NCBI RefSeq assembly: GCF_004000435.1
Contig: NZ_RBVZ01000001.1
Span: 496,001 to 560,000 of the forward strand
Direction: 5' to 3'
Source of the DNA: Alexandriicola marinus
GTDB taxonomy: Bacteria; Pseudomonadota; Alphaproteobacteria; Rhodobacterales; Rhodobacteraceae
DNA: 64,000 nucleotides
Shown here: positions 44,928-55,006 of the stretch, piece by piece
Numbering within the stretch: position 1 is the stretch's first letter
Layout: the number at the start of each line of letters is the position of its first letter
The notes under the pieces: generated by a model
Told to the model about the DNA's origin: nothing
What the model saw: only the letters and a program-made list of their open reading frames with translations
Databases searched by the model: none
Program-made: the position numbers and the translations under genes

Positions 44928-46236
44928 CTCTTCCAGCTCTTATGTAAATCATGGGGTTCACGGGTTCACCGCCGACACGCACCTCGTAGTGCAGGTGAGG
45001 GCCGGTCGACCGTCCGGAATTCCCCATATCACCTATCCTCTGCCCGCGCGAGACCCTTTGGCCCACTTCGACACGAATGGCATTGAGATGCGCATACCGG
45101 GTCTCGATTCCGAACTCGTGCTGGATCTTGATCAGCCGTCCATAGCCAGACGACCAACCGGCACTTGTCACGACACCGTCGGCGGTTGCGTAGATCGGCG
45201 TGCCGATGGGTGCTGCGAAATCGGTGCCCGCATGAAGCCGGCCCCACCGCATCCCGAAGCCCGAGGTGAAGCGGAAATTGGATTTGACCGGCATGTCGAA
45301 CGGGGCCCGTTCGGCCGCGATACGGTAAAGGTTGATGCGATCCATCGAATCAAGGATGCGATTGGCGCGTTCCGCCTGCGGGTCGGGCTCGCCTCCCATC
45401 GTCGAGAACGACAGGGGTGTCAGCGGCCCGCCTGTCCCTGAATAGCCACGGCGCACCTGTTCGATCAGGTTGTCGGTGTTGAGCCCTGCGGCCCGGAACA
45501 TGTTGTCGAGCGGTTCGACCGAGACGAGCATCGCCTCTTCCAGCTGGCGGAAAATCTCGTCGTTGCGATCCTCCATGAGGCGCAGTTCCAGCTCGAGCTC
45601 GGAGGCGCGGTCGATCGCGAATTCGGCGTCCGCCGCGATCAGGTCGCGCTCGGCGGCGGTCTGCGCAAGCGCATCGGCAAGGATTTCGACCGTGCCGTTC
45701 ATCTCTTCGCTGACCGCGCCGGACCGGGACAGACCGTTGCCGTCGTCGGCGCTTGCCAGAACGGTGGCAAGTTCGGACTTGAGCGCTTCGCGTTCGCGCA
45801 TGATCGTGGACATTGTCGCATGAACGACCTCGAGACCGGTCTCGAGTTCCCGGCGCCGGTCTTCGGACGCCAGAAGTTCGGTCTGCATGATCGATATCTG
45901 CTCGAGCGCCGAGTTGAACCGCTGCTGCGCGGCAATGGCTTCGGCGGCGCGGTTGTCGCGTTCGGACGAGATGGCGCTCAGCCGTTCTTCATAGATCATC
46001 TTGTCGCGCTGCGCCTGCGCACGGAAATTTCCGGCACCGATGGAATCCATCAAGATGATCGCGGTCGCGACAATCGCCCATCCGACCACCAGAACGGAGC
46101 CTGCCCATGCAATGAGTTGCGTTTCGGATTTGAGGCGGATGAACCGGGTTTCGGTATCCGATCTCAGAAACAATCGCTTTTCCGGAAAGCGCTTTTCCAG
46201 CGCCGTGTGCAAAATTTGTCCTGCGCGCGTCCTCAA
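44917..46236 (-). CDS. M23-family peptidoglycan endopeptidase, bactofilin partner
   Basis: The 439-residue protein has one membrane segment (about 42-65), a long periplasmic coiled coil (about 70-245) and a C-terminal M23 domain with HAGTDFAAPIGTPIYA and HLHYEVRV zinc motifs. It should cut peptide cross-links in the cell wall. The start is TTG at 46236, 10 bp after a GGGAGG site; another TTG at 46212 also has an AGGA. Homologues begin near the RTRAG segment, favouring 46236. It is read together with the bactofilin gene. Confidence 0.9.
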   Translation of the reverse strand: MRTRAGQILHTALEKRFPEKRLFLRSDTETRFIRLKSETQLIAWAGSVLVVGWAIVATAIILMDSIGAGNFRAQAQRDKMIYEERLSAISSERDNRAAEAIAAQQRFNSALEQISIMQTELLASEDRRRELETGLEVVHATMSTIMREREALKSELATVLASADDGNGLSRSGAVSEEMNGTVEILADALAQTAAERDLIAADAEFAIDRASELELELRLMEDRNDEIFRQLEEAMLVSVEPLDNMFRAAGLNTDNLIEQVRRGYSGTGGPLTPLSFSTMGGEPDPQAERANRILDSMDRINLYRIAAERAPFDMPVKSNFRFTSGFGMRWGRLHAGTDFAAPIGTPIYATADGVVTSAGWSSGYGRLIKIQHEFGIETRYAHLNAIRVEVGQRVSRGQRIGDMGNSGRSTGPHLHYEVRVGGEPVNPMIYIRAGRDVF

Positions 46237-46416
46237 AGGCCCGCAACCTCCCGTCCCGTCCCCAATAACGCCAGCCCGCTTAGGAGGGGCTTTGCGCTCT
46301 CAACGGGTTACTGACTGGTCGTCCCGGGTGCAAGAAATTTGACCGAATTTCGAGGCATTAGGCTCCGGATCGTGCCCGATGGGCATGATCTTGCCGATGC
46401 CGCGGGGTCATTGCCT

Positions 46417-47238
46417 TCAAGACCGGTCCGGCAGGCTTTCGGCCAGTGGCCAGTAAAAGTCGGGGGGAATGCCGGCCTCGGCCCGTTTTTCCTCGTTGAA
46501 GGGCGGCTTGAGCGTCGCGTGGAAATAGCGCCGCACGAGGTCGTGAAAGGCCTCGGTCGGATCCATCTCGTGCCGGCCGCAGAGGAAATTGAACCACTTC
46601 GATCCATAGGCCACATGGTGGACCTCTTCGGCATAGATCGTCTCGAGCGCCGCGATGGCCATGTCATCCCCGTGCTTGCGGAAGATCTCGATCATGCCGG
46701 GCGTCACGTCGAGCCCGCGCGCCTCGAGGACCATCGGCACCACGGCCAGCCGGCCCATGAAATCAGTGGCCGTGTCTTCGGCGGCGCGCCACATGCCCGC
46801 ATGGGCGGGCAGGGCGCCATAATGGCTGCCGCGCGCCTCGAGCCAGTCGCAGATCAGGTTGAAATGCTTGGATTCTTCGTCCGCCGCCTTGACCCAGTCG
46901 TCGTAGAAGCCGATGGGCATCGGTGTCCCGGGAAACCGGGCGATGATGTCCCAATGCAGATCGACGGCGTTGAGTTCGATATGCGCCACCGCGTGCAAGA
47001 GCGCGATGCGGCCCTGCTCTGAACCCGGCCTGCGGCGCGGCACGTCCCGGGGCGGCAGAAGCTCTGGCCGGGCGGGGCGCGCGGGGCTGTCGGGTGGCGT
47101 GGCATGGCCGATCTCGGGCCGTTCGCCGGCGGCGCGGGCCGACATCCACTCTGCTGCGTATTTCCTTGAAAGTGCGGTCTTTTCGCGGCCATCGGCGGTG
47201 CGAAGAACATCTTCGGCCATCTGGGCGAGCGGCGTCAT
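46417..47238 (-). CDS. DUF455 ferritin-like protein
   Basis: The 273-residue helical protein has the DUF455 pattern with repeated acid/His motifs (HIELNAVDLHWD, DEESKHFN, EEVHHVAYG) that fit a ferritin-like di-iron site. It has been called MiaE-like, but the activity is not established. Its ATG overlaps the Nudix stop by 4 bp, so the two are probably one transcript. AGGAG precedes it. Confidence 0.87.
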   Translation of the reverse strand: MTPLAQMAEDVLRTADGREKTALSRKYAAEWMSARAAGERPEIGHATPPDSPARPARPELLPPRDVPRRRPGSEQGRIALLHAVAHIELNAVDLHWDIIARFPGTPMPIGFYDDWVKAADEESKHFNLICDWLEARGSHYGALPAHAGMWRAAEDTATDFMGRLAVVPMVLEARGLDVTPGMIEIFRKHGDDMAIAALETIYAEEVHHVAYGSKWFNFLCGRHEMDPTEAFHDLVRRYFHATLKPPFNEEKRAEAGIPPDFYWPLAESLPDRS

Positions 47239-47711
47239 GGGGCGGGCTCCTGCAAGGGGATTTCCAGATCGGGATGGGGTGTGTTGGTCACGAATGTCTC
47301 TTCGATGTCGCGCAGAACGCGGCGCTGGCCGGTAAAGCTGACCCGGGCGATCGCCTCGGCAAGACCCAGCCATTCGGCGGCGTCATGTTCGGCATCGATC
47401 CGCGGCTGGGCATCGGACGGCACCATCGCCACGAAGACCGGCCCGATGATGACCCGGTCGAGGCGCGCCTCGTAGAAGTGTTCGACCGTGTCTCCGGAAA
47501 AGAACCGATCGGGCACGAGGCCCGTCTCCTCGTGCAATTCGCGCAGGGCGGCCCTCCACGCGGTTTCGCCGGGTTTGACCTTGCCCGCGACCTGGCACCA
47601 TGCGCCGCGCGGCCGGTTGACCCGTCGCATCAGCAGAACCTCGGGGCCTCCAGCCCCATGACGCATCACGATCACTGACACGATGGGCGCGACAAGGGCG
47701 GTTTCTTGCAT
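47235..47711 (-). CDS. Nudix hydrolase
   Basis: The 158-residue protein has a complete Nudix box (GKVKPGETAWRAALRELHEE, then TGL), which binds Mg2+ and cleaves nucleoside-diphosphate-linked compounds. The substrate is not identifiable. GAGGA precedes the ATG at 47711; the longer reading to 47768 adds residues outside the fold. It is coupled to the DUF455 gene. Confidence 0.9.
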   Translation of the reverse strand: MQETALVAPIVSVIVMRHGAGGPEVLLMRRVNRPRGAWCQVAGKVKPGETAWRAALRELHEETGLVPDRFFSGDTVEHFYEARLDRVIIGPVFVAMVPSDAQPRIDAEHDAAEWLGLAEAIARVSFTGQRRVLRDIEETFVTNTPHPDLEIPLQEPAP

Positions 47712-47771
47712 GTGGGTCCTCGCGGCTGGGTGACAGGATCGAACGCCTGATGGCCCAGCCGCGGGCAAAGG

Positions 47772-48245
47772 TCAAAGGGCGCGCACGGCCTCAAGCACCT
47801 CTTCGGCGTGGCCCGGCACCTTCACCTTGCGCCAGACGCGGGCGATCTTGCCTGCGCCATCGATCAGGAAGGTGGCCCGCTCGATGCCCATGGATTTCTT
47901 GCCATACATGTTCTTTTCGACCCAGACGCCATAGCGTTCGCACAGGTCGCCTTCGGCGTCGGACAGAAGCGGGATGTTCAGGTCGTACTTGTCGCGGAAC
48001 TTGTCATGCTTGGCCTCTGTGTCTTTCGACGCGCCGAGGATCACGGCGCCCGCCGCCTCGAATTCGCCGGCAAGGCCGGTGAAGGCGATCGCCTCCTTGG
48101 TGCAGCCCGGCGTGTCGTCGCGCGGATAGAAGTAGAGAACCACCGCCTTGCCCGCGAAATCGGAGAGGGAAACCGTGTCGCCCCCGTCGCGGGGGAGGCT
48201 GAAATCGGGCGCGGTATCGCCGGGCTGAAGCGAGACGTCGGTCAT
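47772..48245 (-). CDS. bcp: Thioredoxin-dependent peroxiredoxin BCP
   Basis: The 157-residue peroxiredoxin has the peroxidatic Cys48 in PRDDTPGCTKEA. The resolving cysteine that E. coli BCP has five residues later is absent (Ile or Ala there), so this is a one-Cys or atypical form; Cys102 could serve instead. It reduces H2O2 and alkyl hydroperoxides in the cytoplasm. Confidence 0.94.
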   Translation of the reverse strand: MTDVSLQPGDTAPDFSLPRDGGDTVSLSDFAGKAVVLYFYPRDDTPGCTKEAIAFTGLAGEFEAAGAVILGASKDTEAKHDKFRDKYDLNIPLLSDAEGDLCERYGVWVEKNMYGKKSMGIERATFLIDGAGKIARVWRKVKVPGHAEEVLEAVRAL

Positions 48246-48318
48246 GGGAACTGTCCTTTCGGGTTGGCCTTGATGTCGGCTTTTGTTCTAGGGTCGCGCG
48301 GGGCGAATTAAAGGGCAA

Positions 48319-51300
48319 GTGCCGACAGGAATGACAGAGCGACCACCTTCCTCGGACGATCCGCCGGAGACGGAGGCCGACGCGCCCGAGGCGCGTGCGG
48401 TTCTTGCCGCGCATCCTGAGGTCCGCACCGTGCCGCCCGATCCCCACCTGCACCGGCACCGCCCGGTTCTGCCGCGGGTCTGGTTCGGGCTGAGGGCGGT
48501 CGTGCTGATCTGCCTGATCCCGCTGGTATTCGCGCTTCTGACACCTTTTCTCCTGATCGGTCAGGAAATCTCCGCCCCCAGCTGGCTCAAGGCGCGGGTC
48601 GAGGCGCAGGCCGCGTCCGCGCTGGGCGGCGGATCGCTGACCTTCGGGGACATCACGGTCGAGGTGGCCCGTGACCTGCATCCGACGGTGCGGATGACCG
48701 GAACCGAGATCCGCGATGCCGAGGGCCGGACGCTGGCCCGCATCCCGGTCATCGCAACCCGGATCTCGCCGCGCGGTATCATGTTTCGCCGCGAGGTCCT
48801 GCCACAGGAGATCAGCCTCAGCGGGGCGCAGGTGTCGCTGACGCGCGGCGCGGATGGCACCGTCGCGGTCAGTTTCAACACCGGCGGCGCCACGATGCAG
48901 CAGGCCGCGAACCTGCCCGCGCTTCTGGGATCGCTGGATGCGATCCTCGATCAGCCTGCGCTCGCGGCGCTGGAGCGGATCACCGCCGACGGGTTGATCC
49001 TGAACTATGACGACGCCCGCGCGGGCCGGGCCTGGACCGTCGACGGCGGGCAGGTCGCGCTTGATTTCACCGGCGGCCGGACCCGGCTCGACAGTGACCT
49101 TGTTCTTCTGTCGAGGCGGGATTTCGTGACCACGCTGGCGCTGTCGTTCGAAAGCCCGCGCGGCTCGCCCGAGGCGCAGCTCTCGGTCCGGGCGGATGAC
49201 GTGCTGGCCACTGATATCGCGACGCAAAGCCCGGCCCTCAGCTGGCTTGGCGTTCTGGAGGCACGGCTCTCGGCCGAGCTGGATGCCGAACTTCTGCCCG
49301 ACGGCAGCCTCGGGCCGTTTCGCGCCGAGCTGGATATCCGCGACGGCGCGCTCAGGCCCGACCCCCGGACGGAGCCGGTCAAGTTCCAGTCCGCCCGCGC
49401 GGTTCTGGATTTCGATCCGGCCACGGGGCGCATCGGGTTCGAGACGGTCGAAGTGCAATCCGACTGGGGCGCAGCCCGCGGCGAAGGTCAGGCCTTTCTA
49501 CAGCGCGAGGCCAGCGACTGGCCCTCTGCGCTTGTGGCGCAGTTCAGCCTGAGCGACATCGTGCTCGATCCGCCGGGGTTCTATCCCCAGCCCCTGACCC
49601 TCGCGGGGGCATCGACGGACTTCCGGCTGCGGCTCGATCCGTTCGCCGTCGATCTGGGCCGCCTGATGATCGAGACCGGTCCGGGCCCGGACGCGGTGCC
49701 CGCCGCCCGGCTTGCCGGGTCCGGCCGGGTCACGGTGGACGAGGGCGGCTGGCGGGTGGCCCTCGATGGCCGGGCGGACCAACTGGACGTGGCGCAGCTG
49801 TTGGCTCTCTGGCCCGAAGAGATCAAGCCGGGCACGCGCCGCTGGCTTGCCAATAACGTCAGCCGCGGCACGGCGACCGATATCGCGGCCGGCATCCGGC
49901 TGTCGCAGGGGGGCGGGGGCGCCGATATTGCCCTGACCCACGAGTTTCGCGATGCGGACGTGCGGGTCATGCGCAGCCTGCCGATGGTTCGCGACGCCAT
50001 GGGCGTGGTCGCGATCCAGAACAACGCACTGACCGTGACGGTTCACGAAGGGCGCATGGCCGCGCCGCAGGGCGGCGAGGCCGAAGTGGCGGGATCGATC
50101 TTTCGCATCCCCGATACCCGGATCCCGCAACCCACACCCGCCCGGCTTGACCTGAGGGCCCGAAGCACGGTCACCGCGGCCTTGTCGCTGCTTGACAGCG
50201 AGCCGTTCCGGTTCATCAGCCGGGCGGGGCGCGAGGTGACGCTTGCGCAAGGCCGGGTCAGTGTCGAGGCGGGGTTCGATCTGATCCTGAAACGGCGTGA
50301 GCCCGGCGGGCCGCTGGAACGGGTGCCCTTCGTGGCCAATGCCGTCCTGACCGATCTGCGCAGCGACCGGATCGTGCCCGGACGCACCATCGCGGCCGAC
50401 CGCCTGGCCCTGCGCGCCGATACGGATGGTCTGGCCATCGGCGGCCCGATGCGGATCGGGCAGGTCCCCGCAAGTCTGGAATGGCGCACGCTGTTCGGCC
50501 CGGCCAACGGCGGGAGGTCCGAGGTTTCGGGACGGATCGAGTTGTCGGAGCGATTCATCGACGAGTTCGGCATCGCTCTGCCGCCCGATCTGGTGCGCGG
50601 CTCCGGCGAGGGCGGGATCGATATCGCGCTGGCGCGAGGCGCACCGCCCGCGTTTCGGCTGACCTCCGATCTGCGCGGCTTGCGCATGTCGATCCCCGCG
50701 CTCAACTGGTCGAAGGGGGCTGATACGGGCGGTGCCTTCGAGGTGTCGGGCCGTCTCGGCCCGGTGCCGCAAATCGAGGTGCTGACCCTTGATGCGCCGG
50801 GCCTCGATGCGCGGGGCAGCCTGAGCCTGCGGGACGCCGGCGGTCTGGACCGCGCGACCTTCTCGCGGGTTCGCGTCGACGGCTGGCTTGACGGGCCTGT
50901 CACGCTGGTGGGGCGCGGCGCGGCCCGGCCACCCGAAATCCGGATCGGGGGCGGAACCTTCGATCTGCGCCGCGCCCAACTGGGCGGCGGCGCGGGGGGC
51001 GCGGGCGGGCCGATGCGCATCGCGCTCGACCGGCTTCAGGTCACCGACGGGATCGCGCTGACGGGGTTTCAGGGCGATTTCACGACCAACGGCGGTTTTC
51101 AGGGGGAATTCGTGGCCTCGGTGAACGGCGGCGCGCCGGTGCAGGGCGTGGTCGCCCCGATGTCGGGTGGCACCGGGGTCCGCATCCAGAGCAACGATGC
51201 CGGTGCGGTTCTGCGTGCGGCCAACCTGTTCGAGACCGCCCGGAGCGGTGCGCTCGACATGAGCCTGACACCCACGGGTCAGGAGGGGCAGTTCGACGGC

Positions 51301-51744
51301 GTTCTTGATATCGACAACCTGCGTATCCGCGATGCGCCCGCGCTGGCCTCGCTGATCGACGCAATCTCGGTCGTGGGATTATTGCAGCAGTTGGACGGGC
51401 AGGGGCTCTTGTTCACCGAGGTGGATGCCAATTTCCGCGTCTCGCCCAGCCAGATCGCCATCCTGCAATCCAGTGCGGTCGGCCCCGGTCTTGGCATTTC
51501 TCTCGACGGTTATTACACGCCCGCCGACAGGAGGATGGATTTCCAGGGAGTGTTGTCGCCGCTTTACCTGATCAACGGGGTGGGCTCTGTCCTGACCCGC
51601 CCGGGAGAGGGGCTGTTCGGCTTCTCCTACCGATTGACGGGACCGGTGGGCGAGCATCGGGTGGACGTCAATCCGCTCTCCGTGCTGACACCCGGCATGT
51701 TCCGGGAAATCTTCCGCCGGCCTCCGCCGGAGGCCACTCAATAG
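48319..51744 (+). CDS. Large AsmA/YhdP-like envelope protein
   Basis: The protein of up to 1141 residues has a cytoplasmic N-terminus (about 1-52, His/Pro-rich), one transmembrane segment (about 55-82) and a long periplasmic, repetitive beta-rich body. The AsmA-like C-terminal region ([24 protein letters not shown]) matches the AsmA_2/DUF3971 family. Such proteins are thought to form bridge-like grooves moving phospholipids to the outer membrane. The start could be GTG at 48319 or ATG at 48331; neither has ideal ribosome spacing. It precedes queA by 10 bp. Confidence 0.88.
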   Translation: MPTGMTERPPSSDDPPETEADAPEARAVLAAHPEVRTVPPDPHLHRHRPVLPRVWFGLRAVVLICLIPLVFALLTPFLLIGQEISAPSWLKARVEAQAASALGGGSLTFGDITVEVARDLHPTVRMTGTEIRDAEGRTLARIPVIATRISPRGIMFRREVLPQEISLSGAQVSLTRGADGTVAVSFNTGGATMQQAANLPALLGSLDAILDQPALAALERITADGLILNYDDARAGRAWTVDGGQVALDFTGGRTRLDSDLVLLSRRDFVTTLALSFESPRGSPEAQLSVRADDVLATDIATQSPALSWLGVLEARLSAELDAELLPDGSLGPFRAELDIRDGALRPDPRTEPVKFQSARAVLDFDPATGRIGFETVEVQSDWGAARGEGQAFLQREASDWPSALVAQFSLSDIVLDPPGFYPQPLTLAGASTDFRLRLDPFAVDLGRLMIETGPGPDAVPAARLAGSGRVTVDEGGWRVALDGRADQLDVAQLLALWPEEIKPGTRRWLANNVSRGTATDIAAGIRLSQGGGGADIALTHEFRDADVRVMRSLPMVRDAMGVVAIQNNALTVTVHEGRMAAPQGGEAEVAGSIFRIPDTRIPQPTPARLDLRARSTVTAALSLLDSEPFRFISRAGREVTLAQGRVSVEAGFDLILKRREPGGPLERVPFVANAVLTDLRSDRIVPGRTIAADRLALRADTDGLAIGGPMRIGQVPASLEWRTLFGPANGGRSEVSGRIELSERFIDEFGIALPPDLVRGSGEGGIDIALARGAPPAFRLTSDLRGLRMSIPALNWSKGADTGGAFEVSGRLGPVPQIEVLTLDAPGLDARGSLSLRDAGGLDRATFSRVRVDGWLDGPVTLVGRGAARPPEIRIGGGTFDLRRAQLGGGAGGAGGPMRIALDRLQVTDGIALTGFQGDFTTNGGFQGEFVASVNGGAPVQGVVAPMSGGTGVRIQSNDAGAVLRAANLFETARSGALDMSLTPTGQEGQFDGVLDIDNLRIRDAPALASLIDAISVVGLLQQLDGQGLLFTEVDANFRVSPSQIAILQSSAVGPGLGISLDGYYTPADRRMDFQGVLSPLYLINGVGSVLTRPGEGLFGFSYRLTGPVGEHRVDVNPLSVLTPGMFREIFRRPPPEATQ

Positions 51745-51754
51745 GACCCATGCG

Positions 51755-52807
51755 ATGAAGCTGAGCGACTTCGATTTCGACCTGCCCGAGCACCTGATCG
51801 CGACCCGGCCCGCGCGGCCCCGATCCTCTGCACGGATGCTGGTGGCCGAGGGCGACAAGATCACCGACGCCCATGCGATCGACCTTCCTGGCTTTCTCCG
51901 GCCGGGCGACAGGCTTGTCCTGAATGATACCAAGGTGATCCCTGCGCGGCTGAACGGTCAACGCCACCGCCCCGGTGCCGCAGGCGAGGGGACCGCGAGG
52001 ATCGAAGTGACCTTGCTGGAGCCGCAGGCCAACGGCACATGGGCCGCACTGATCAAACCGTTGCGCAAGCTGCGCGAGGGCGAAGAGGTCGTCTTTTCGG
52101 ATGAGCTGAGCGCGGTCCTCGAGGCAAAGGAAGACGGGCAGGGACGGTTGCGGTTCAACCTGACGGGCGATGATTTCGACCGCGCGCTCGATGCCGCGGG
52201 CATGATGCCGCTGCCGCCCTACATCGCCGCGCGCAGGGCGGCGGATGCCGCTGACCGCGACGATTACCAGACGCTTTGGGCCGCGCGCCCGGGTGCGGTG
52301 GCCGCGCCGACGGCCTCGCTTCATTTCGACGACGCATTGATGGCGGGGCTCGCCGCCCGGGGCGTGAGTTTTTCGCATGTCACGCTGCATGTGGGGGCGG
52401 GCACGTTCCTGCCGGTCAAGGTCGACGATATCCGCGACCACCGGATGCATGCCGAATGGGGCGAGGTGTCCGAGGCCGCCGCGGCTGAAATCAACGCAAC
52501 CCGCGCCGCGGGCGGTCGCATCATTCCCGTCGGCACGACAGCCCTGCGCCTGATCGAAAGCGCGGCGACCGATGATGGCATCGCGCCCTGGGTCGGCGAA
52601 ACCGACATCTTTATCACGCCGGGCTTCAGGTTCCGCATCGCCGATGCGTTGATGACGAATTTCCACCTCCCGAAATCGACGCTGATGATGCTTGTTTCAG
52701 CCGTGATGGGAGCCGAAAGAATTCGGCGGATCTATGCTCATGCCATTTCCGAAGACTACCGGTTTTTCTCTTACGGAGACGCATCCCTGCTTGTCCCTGA
52801 TCCGTAA
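51755..52807 (+). CDS. queA: tRNA preQ1-34 S-adenosylmethionine ribosyltransferase-isomerase
   Basis: The 350-residue QueA protein starts with [18 protein letters not shown] and contains the family signatures [29 protein letters not shown] and [16 protein letters not shown]. It adds the epoxycyclopentane ring from SAM to preQ1 in tRNA, after Tgt has acted. It is the second queuosine-pathway gene here, with tgt at 16.9 kb. Confidence 0.96.
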   Translation: MKLSDFDFDLPEHLIATRPARPRSSARMLVAEGDKITDAHAIDLPGFLRPGDRLVLNDTKVIPARLNGQRHRPGAAGEGTARIEVTLLEPQANGTWAALIKPLRKLREGEEVVFSDELSAVLEAKEDGQGRLRFNLTGDDFDRALDAAGMMPLPPYIAARRAADAADRDDYQTLWAARPGAVAAPTASLHFDDALMAGLAARGVSFSHVTLHVGAGTFLPVKVDDIRDHRMHAEWGEVSEAAAAEINATRAAGGRIIPVGTTALRLIESAATDDGIAPWVGETDIFITPGFRFRIADALMTNFHLPKSTLMMLVSAVMGAERIRRIYAHAISEDYRFFSYGDASLLVPDP

Positions 52808-52892
52808 GCGGCATAGGGCGTCGCCCGAAGAACAGAGCCGCATGTGCGCATCGGCCTAGATTGCCGACTGATCATCGAGTTTTGGTGCGAAA

Positions 52893-54194
52893 ATGCTGGA
52901 CGTTTTTCGAAATTCCTGGGCCCTCTTTCTGGGGATGTTCCTGCTGATGATCGGCAATGGCCTGCAAGGCACGTTGCTGGGTCTGCGGGGGGATATCGAA
53001 GGATTTTCGACGTTTCAGATGTCGATCATCATGGCGGCCTATTTCGCGGGTTTCCTGTTCTCGAGCAGGCTTGTTCCGCGTCTGATCCGGTCGGTCGGGC
53101 ATGTGCGAGTCTTCGCGGCGCTGGGCTCGATGATTTCGGCGGTCCTGATCCTGTATCCAGCCCTGACCGACCCGATCGCCTGGACGATCGGGCGGCTGAT
53201 CTTCGGCTTTTGCATCTGCGGTGTCTACATTACCGCCGAAAGCTGGCTCAACGACGCCTCCACCAACGAGATGCGGGGCAAATCTCTGTCGGTCTACATG
53301 ATCGTGCAGATGGCGGGGATCGTGGTCGCGCAATACATCATCCTGCTGGGCGATGTGTCGGGGTTCATTCTGTTCATCATCCCCTCGGTCCTGGTCTCGA
53401 TCTCCTTCGCGCCGATCCTGCTGTCGGTGGGCAAAGCGCCCCAGTTCGAGCTGACGAAGCCCCTGCCGATCCGCCAGCTGATCGATGCCTCGCCTCTGGC
53501 CTGCACCGGCATGTTCCTGTTGGGGGGCGTGTTCTCGGCGCAGTTCGGCATGCTGGCCGTCTATGGCGCGCAGGCCGGACTGACCGTGGCGCAGGTCTCG
53601 GTGCTGGTGTCGGCCACCTATATCTCGGCGCTGTTCCTGCAATACCCGATCGGCTGGCTTTCCGACAGGATGGACCGGCGGGTCCTGATCGTGATTGCCG
53701 CGGCCGTGGGTGGCGTCGGCGCGCTTCTGGCTTTCGTGGTGCCGGGCATCTATGTGCTGACGCTTGTCAGCACGGTGATCGTCGGCGGCATGTCGAACCC
53801 GCTTTATGCGCTCTTGATCGCCTATGCCAACGACCACCTCGACCGCGCAGATATGGCGGCGGCCTCGGGCGGTTTTCTCTTTATCAACGGGGTGGGCGCG
53901 ATTGCCGGTCCGATCCTCGTTGGCGTGATCATGGATGGCTTCGGCGTGCACGCCTACTGGCTCTTTGTCGCGGTTCTGATGATGGCGATCGCCGTCTATG
54001 GCCTGTGGCGCATGACGCGCCGCCAGACAACGACATCGGTCGAGGACCTTGTCTCCTATGCGCCTGTGATGGCGCAGGCCTCACCCGTCATGGTCGAGAC
54101 CGCCCAGGAGGTCTACATCGAAGCCGAGGAAGAGGCGATCGACGAGCGGGCCTCCGACGAGGAGGAGGCCGCACGTGTCGAGGTCGCGAAGTGA
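52893..54194 (+). CDS. MFS transporter with acidic cytoplasmic tail
   Basis: The 433-residue protein has twelve transmembrane segments and a YcaD/MFS_1-like sequence (GRLIFGFCICGVYITAESWL; IGWLSDRMDRRVLI). After TM12 it carries an unusual tail of about 50 residues very rich in Glu (EAEEEAIDERASDEEEAARV). The substrate is unknown; the tail may be regulatory. Confidence 0.88.
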   Translation: MLDVFRNSWALFLGMFLLMIGNGLQGTLLGLRGDIEGFSTFQMSIIMAAYFAGFLFSSRLVPRLIRSVGHVRVFAALGSMISAVLILYPALTDPIAWTIGRLIFGFCICGVYITAESWLNDASTNEMRGKSLSVYMIVQMAGIVVAQYIILLGDVSGFILFIIPSVLVSISFAPILLSVGKAPQFELTKPLPIRQLIDASPLACTGMFLLGGVFSAQFGMLAVYGAQAGLTVAQVSVLVSATYISALFLQYPIGWLSDRMDRRVLIVIAAAVGGVGALLAFVVPGIYVLTLVSTVIVGGMSNPLYALLIAYANDHLDRADMAAASGGFLFINGVGAIAGPILVGVIMDGFGVHAYWLFVAVLMMAIAVYGLWRMTRRQTTTSVEDLVSYAPVMAQASPVMVETAQEVYIEAEEEAIDERASDEEEAARVEVAK

Positions 54195-54317
54195 GTCCTT
54201 TCGGCCACCCCTCCGGGCCTCGTCGCCCGGTCCGGATCGAGAAATTCCTTGCGTGCCGGCCCCTTGGCGCGACAGGGTTGATCAAGCTGAGAGGGGCGAG
54301 TGTAGAGGAGCGTCATC

Positions 54318-54896
54318 ATGGCGAACCCTGAAACGATCCTGAACTTCTGGATCGACGAGGTCGGGCCCTCGGGCTGGTACAGTGGTGAAGACGCCCTGAA
54401 TGCCGAAATCCGTGACAAGTTCGAGGACGACTGGAACAAGGCCATGGCCGGATCCTGCGGGCTTTGGCTGACTTCGCCGCAGGGGGCGCTGGCCTACCTG
54501 ATCCTCGTGGACCAGTTTCCGCGCAACATGTTCAAGGGCACGGGCAAGTCCTTTGCCTCCGACAGGCAGGCCCGCGCTGCGGCCAAGACCGCGATCGCGC
54601 GCAAATGGGACTTGCGGATCCCCGAACCGCAGCGGCAGTTCTTCTACATGCCGCTGATGCATTCGGAGAACCTGATCGATCAGGACCGGGCCGTGCGCCT
54701 GTTTCTGACCCGGATGCCGGAAACGGGCGAACAGAACCTTCCCCATGCCCGTGCGCACCGCGAGATCATCCGCCGGTTCGGCCGGTTCCCGACACGAAAC
54801 GCGGCGCTGGCGCGGTCCAGCACGGCAGCGGAGCAGGCATGGATCGACGAGGGCGGCTATGGGCGCGAGTTGCGCGAACTGGCGGGCGCGGCCTGA
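54318..54896 (+). CDS. DUF924 family protein
   Basis: The 192-residue helical protein matches DUF924 throughout (ILNFWIDEVGPSGWYS; LILVDQFPRNMFKGTGKSFA; HREIIRRFGRFPTRNAAL). The family is widespread and uncharacterised, with a TPR-like predicted fold. It lies 123 bp after the MFS gene; the ribosome site is GGAGCG-like. Confidence 0.87.
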   Translation: MANPETILNFWIDEVGPSGWYSGEDALNAEIRDKFEDDWNKAMAGSCGLWLTSPQGALAYLILVDQFPRNMFKGTGKSFASDRQARAAAKTAIARKWDLRIPEPQRQFFYMPLMHSENLIDQDRAVRLFLTRMPETGEQNLPHARAHREIIRRFGRFPTRNAALARSSTAAEQAWIDEGGYGRELRELAGAA

Positions 54897-55006
54897 CAGG
54901 CGGAATTTGACGAAAATCCCGCGCGTTTTCTGCCGGCCGGTTTAACCCGGAACAGAGGTTCTTGGGCGATCCTTCTCTTGTCCGCAAATGTGTCAGGAGA
55001 AGGCCC

